From assembly GCA_037043015.1 (NCBI GenBank), contig CM073326.1, forward strand, positions 13,524,345 through 13,588,344: a DNA stretch of 64,000 nucleotides, read 5' to 3'. The DNA comes from Bryum argenteum. Lineage: Eukaryota > Streptophyta > Bryopsida > Bryales > Bryaceae. A program made the translations under genes and the position numbers. Positions 59,428 to 64,000 of this stretch are shown here, piece after piece (within the stretch, counting starts at the first letter, position 1; every line of letters begins with the position of its first letter). A model generated the notes under the pieces. The model was not told where the DNA came from and searched no databases. It worked only from the letters and a program-made list of their open reading frames with translations.

Positions 59428-60334
59428 TGTGACAAGAATCCTGTGTTAGCCTCAAAGTGACATCGAGAATTACAATACTATAATGCATTGCAAAAGAGAA
59501 TGCTTAATTTACATTAAAGAAGTGATCATTGATTCTTCTGTACTCAATAAGTGACCTATGCAAACTTTCAAATTATCAATAACTATAATGTAACTAGCAA
59601 CCAAGTAAATGATGTACAGAGTCACGATGTTTTTAGCAAGTGCAATTCTTGAAAGGCTTACAAACTACTCCGTCTTCCCAAACCTTTGTGCAATCCCACT
59701 AATATTTGGTTCTTGAAGTATTTCTTGCCTCTTACGATGTTGGTTTTTGGAAGGCACGACAAGCCTTGACTAGCTTGGCGGTTGGAGCTCATGGCCCCTG
59801 ATGAGTAGGCCATGGATTTCCTTCTCTAGTCGTCCACACTGCTCACCATCACACTCTACCCAATTGTGGTAAGGGATTTTTGAACCTTGTTGTTCGGGTA
59901 CCTTAAAGTCATTAAGGGAAATAACATGTTGGTTATCTTCAAGGCTTTAGTAGCTCACTCCAAGAGGGGTTAGTGGTTCGACCAGTTGTGTTATGATCTT
60001 GGGAAATACAAATCGTAGATAGATCAAACAAACCCTTTATTCACATTGCCATCCAAGTTCATCATATAAAAAGTTCGAATTTAATAAAACAATTTCATAA
60101 TTTTTTCCATCATTACGAAACAAATTCTTACAAATAAGTTCACCCTATAGAAGAGCTCAGACACAAGTCCATTTTGAGTTCTCCTATTGCTCGAGGTTGT
60201 TCTCTTAATAGCTTCTCAAAGAGGGCTTAATTGTATTCAGGTTGAGAAGCCATTATTGAAAGGAAATTAATGTTACCTTGCAAATTAGTGCTACTTTTGC
60301 AAAAATCAACACCCACGTTACTGTGCGTGCTATA
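59428..60334. other. AT-rich intergenic, no supported gene
   Basis: Nothing identifiable; no frame of note. Confidence 0.3.
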
Positions 60335-60780
60335 TAAGGTAGGAGTCCTGAAAACCGTCTGAATTTCAGCTTTGCATACTTGGAACAGTGGTGTAAAATT
60401 TTAATTATTTTTCGATGGTCTGCAAAGCTATTGCAAATCCATCCCAAAAAAAAAAAACATTTTTTGAGTAATCATATAATTTCCTATGAATTTTTGAATC
60501 TCGAGTCTTAGGAGTCCCACTACCCGAACATAGAGTGCTGGCTTTTTTGCAAGGTTGTATTCCGAAAAGTGTGGATTGAATGTCCCAAAATGAATTAAAA
60601 TAGATTTAGGAATTGACATAGGAGTTGTCTAAAACCGTTCAGCATGCAAGGAGGGAGCTAAAAACAGTGGATGGTTCCCAAAACCTGTCAGTTTACCATG
60701 AACGGACGGTTCTACAGCCCCTACCCATAAACCTACTGTGCGGTTTTTGGGGCTGGACGGTTTTCACGACTCCTACCTTA
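60335..60780. mobile_element. 446-bp MITE with 25-bp terminal inverted repeats
   Basis: The left end is TAAGGTAGGAGTCCTGAAAA followed by CCGTC. The right end on the other strand is TAAGGTAGGAGTCGTGAAAA followed by CCGTC: 24 of 25 identical. Internal copies of the CGGTTTT and GGAGTCCCAC words suggest a composite interior. Non-coding. The target duplication is unclear (TA possible). Confidence 0.75.
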
Positions 60781-61183
60781 AGATTACATTCTTTTTGCTA
60801 GCTTTTTCAGCTCTTCTGGGGTCTGCCAATCAATTCCGGCCCTGAGCTATCAAATAATTGTGGCAACCTTGCAAGTTGCAAAAGCTGATGGGTGAATTCG
60901 TAAAGGGAGCTCGAGTGCATCCCATTCATAGAAAGACATGCCTCAGGCGAGCTCAATATTTTAATTGTGCTTCGGTAACTGTTGCCTTTAATTCAAAATA
61001 AATTCAGGTGATCTGAATTGTGCAATTCAATCTCATACTGGCGCTGTTGTTTCAATTTGTGTCGCATGAAAAATGCTTCAGTTTTGCATTGATGAAAATA
61101 AAGATAAGCTATTCAGATCCAAATCGTATAAACTTGTAATCGGCTTCTTGTTGACCGAAAGTTGACTCATGGGACCTTATAGA
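60781..61183. other. Intergenic with a fragment of the 26418-type element
   Basis: From about 61091, GATGAAAATAAAGATAAGCT and CATGGGACCTTATAGATTGC match 26481-26590. The fragment is the target into which the short element at 61199 inserted. Confidence 0.6.
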
Positions 61184-61421
61184 TTGCTTTATCATAATCC
61201 CTTTGGGGGGATACTATGTCAAGTATCTTCAAGGCACTAGTAACTAGGCTAGAAACTAGCGTAGTTATAGTGTCCACCCTCGAAAGGGGGAAGTAGTATT
61301 GTTCTAATTTCCCCTTGTCCGGTGGCCATCGGGATATTAGCATTACGAACGGACACTTTATTCACCCAGCCCCTTAGAAAGGGACCGGAATTTCTATCTA
61401 TCTATCTTGCTTTATCATAAT
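61184..61421 (+). mobile_element. Short retroelement-like insertion with 15-bp target duplication (copy 2)
   Basis: The body 61199-61406 (208 bp) lies between perfect 15-bp direct repeats TTGCTTTATCATAAT (61184-61198 and 61407-61421). It begins CCCTTTGGGGGGATACTATG and ends in a TCTATCTATCTATC tail. It is the longer relative of the insertion at 9071-9233. The interrupted host sequence is a fragment of the 26418-type transposon. Confidence 0.7.
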
Positions 61422-64000
61422 GGGGCAAGTGTCCAATCAGGGTATCCTCTTCCGGACTGTCCGGACTTTAGAAATATGTCCTTTTGGAAATGAAAAAAAT
61501 ATTAGAAAATTACAAAACTTTCATGGTGTCATAGATGGCATGTTGGTACACAATAATCATGTGATTTATAGGTTAAACTCAAAAATTGAATATTTTCCTA
61601 ATTTATCATATTCAGCACTTGTTCACATTATAGTAGCAAAATGACTATGAATTTAAGATTTTATATTGAAACAAATATTCATGCATTTTATTAAGTTTAT
61701 ATTTGAGCATTTCATATAGTTTCAAGACATAGATAATATGAAATCATAGTCCTTTTAGGTTGTGTAAAAATAGCTGATTTTTGAAAGTTCTCATAATTAA
61801 GGAAATATAGTAAAACATCAAATCTTGATTTAAGATTAAACATAGATATAACTCTAATCTTGTTTTAACTAAATTTCTTCTTCGTCACCTACTTTGCTTT
61901 AAATTGATATTCCGGAATGTTCCTTTTGTCTCAAAAAGGAATTAAGACAGATTCCTTTTTGAAGACTAAAGGAATGAAAAGGAATATGAAAATTGTTCGA
62001 TTTTTCTTGCTCAATGCAATTTTGCATGGAGTATTACAAGTTTCTCATGAATCCATCATTGAATACATGCGAATTGAAAAAGTGTAATTTCTAGCACACA
62101 ATAAGTGAAACATAAAATGACAGTGTTTTAGTAAGACAATCCTTTTTGGTACCCGTATCAGACACTTACCCAATGATTTACTGCAAAAACAGATGAATTG
62201 GAGGAAACGATCTCAAAATTCTCTACAGTAAGCTATGTATTCTCTTTTTCTTTTTTCCTTTGTCTTTTCTTCTTCTTCTTCTTCTTTCCTTTTCTGTTTG
62301 ATAAAAGCAATAAGTGTATTATGATATGAGGAATATTAATGTGCATGGGGAATCGACATCACTTTTTGGTATTGCTGAAGAGAGAAAGAGTGCATCTGGA
62401 GGTAGAAGACAAATTGGAGAGGTATCTGGGTAAAGAGCACTGCAACCATTTCATGCAACTGGAAAAATTAGGATCGTACAGCATCGGAACGAGGGCCACT
62501 GACGCTAGCTATTATTGATTTTGTGTCAATTCCAAATTGCTCTGTCCTTGTATTGTTTTTGCGCACTAAGAATCGCTTTGCACTATGGACCATGACGTTT
62601 GACCACGGCCTTCCGATATCTGTGATCGGAGAGTAAAGTGCTCTTGGTCTTATTTGGCTTTAGACTAACTTGAAATAAGGAGAATGATCACTAATTTCGA
62701 GGTTCCTAAAGTATGCTAAATTTTGCATAGTGGATAATATTTTCATGCTCTTCTTGATTAATGTTGACTCAACTACAATCAAGGAGACCATGAGGGTCAA
62801 AATACATTGATTGGCTAAAATTCAATGATTTAAAAGAAAGGAGGATAAAGGAGAGGGTAAAAGAGAGAATGATGAGGCTTTATATTAAAGAGCTAAGCTT
62901 AAACTTGTCCGGGTCCAAATCCACTTTACACTACAAGAGTGACCAAGCTACTCTAAATTTCGTTTTTGATTTATCATATCATCACGGCTCTTGGCCAAGT
63001 GCCATGATCATGTGATAAGTGTTTTCATTCTTCATTAATGCCAAGCAGTTCTTACCGATCATATACCGGTGAGGAGATTTCTACTGCAAGCATGTTCATG
63101 CCTTCTATTTCTTTCTTTTCTTGCACTCTCAAAATGTGCATCTTGTCTCATTCGACTTGACAGTGTGTTGATTTGAATCCTACAAACTCCAGTCAAACGG
63201 ACAATTACTGAAACACTCTTGCAGGGTCTGCAACTTGATGTATTCGAGCCTCCTAGCTCGCCATTGACTGTTTAACTGACACCGATTTATCATAGAAATG
63301 GTACTCGTACTGTGCAGGAGAACGCTCGCGAGAAATCGATAACTTACTATCATCTTTGCTCCAAGGAGAGGCTTCTCTTGAAAGAACTGCACTTTCCAGC
63401 ATGGAATACGCTTTAATTAGGTTACGAAGCGCGCACCATATGGAATTCCAGATGGCCCTGGTACTGTACAGATATATGTATTCTCAAATGAAAATACAAA
63501 TGATTGGTTCGAAAGGAACGAAGAATGTTACTGTAGTTGGCCCAGTCGGACGAGTTCCGGAAGTCTCCGACGTCTGCACAACATCGATTTGTCTCTTTCA
63601 CGAACCGAGCATGCAATACTCCGGAAGGCGGATCAGTGCTTCGTAAATGAACCAAGCGGACGATTATCCGATTCTCCTTCTTGATCGGAGATCGGGTGCA
63701 ACGGGAACCAGAGACTCCAGCTAGCCAGGTTCATCCTGTTGTTTGTGACCACAGAAGATTGTTCCATGGCTCCAGGACTCCTGCAAGGGCAAACCTTGCT
63801 TTCCTAAATTGCCCATTGCATTAAATGAAGTTGGTGATGCTCATTCATTGCTGCTGTTACTGGTTTTTCCTCAGTCCCGATCTGTATCGCTGCCTGCCTG
63901 GTGGTAAAGTTACCTTTGTCGATCTCGAGATTGAGTGTACGATTTCAATCGTGTAATGCACCGTCAACTTGCAATTCTACTGTACTTCGAGCGTGCAGTT
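61422..64000. other. Intergenic to the right edge, no supported gene
   Basis: AT-rich to about 63.0 kb with a CTT microsatellite at about 62266-62289. The last kilobase is more mixed in composition and has a 96-residue plus frame (63356-63646) without a recognised domain. It could be the flank of a gene lying beyond the window. Confidence 0.35.

Overview
This is a piece of a nuclear plant genome, most likely from a non-seed land plant; a bryophyte such as a liverwort or moss would fit. The genes have GT-AG introns. The gene families (Stig1-like cysteine-rich proteins, a DUF985 cupin, a PRELI/MSF1 protein and a GIL1/IRK-interacting-type protein) are land-plant-like. The AT-rich intergenic DNA is full of degenerate transposons. 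I saw no rRNA, tRNA, CRISPR or prokaryotic features. The species assignment is inference.

Layout: 1-1266 (minus) is the 5' part of a frameshifted kinase-like pseudogene running off the left edge, followed by an extremely GC-rich block (about 1480-2030). From about 4.98 to 22.53 kb the window is a large imperfect palindrome. Its outer arms each carry one copy of a 285-residue Stig1-type secreted protein (6040-6897 plus, 20417-21274 minus). Inner arms (12.40-13.35 and 17.03-17.82 kb) share the same axis, near 15.1-15.2 kb, close to a 28-bp perfect palindrome at 15006-15033. The two Stig1 coding bodies are almost identical while their flanks have diverged strongly, which points to gene conversion.

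22.5-46 kb is transposon-dominated. It holds TTAA-flanked elements with CCCCTAAA-type ends, some nested in each other, a CACTA-like MITE, and a broken DUF7869-type transposase-like gene (32.2-35.35 kb, minus). It also holds a long broken ORF series of unknown family (38.2-42.4 kb, plus), downstream of a GC-rich minisatellite and a TATA-like promoter.

46.4-58 kb is the gene-rich part: a 3-exon DUF985 cupin gene (46392-47744, plus), a 2-exon PRELI/MSF1 gene (50299-51048, plus) and a 5-exon GIL1/IRK-interacting-like gene (57960-53684, minus). All splice phases agree. 58.7-64 kb returns to transposon remnants, including a TTAA element, a 446-bp MITE and a short element with a TATC tail and a 15-bp target duplication.

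The intact genes do not form an obvious pathway; this is ordinary eukaryotic gene order. The strongest unusual signals are the Stig1-bearing palindrome with its conversion-like tract, the TTAA/CCC-ended (piggyBac-like) transposon family with an internal empty-site test, and the short retroelement-like pair with perfect target duplications.
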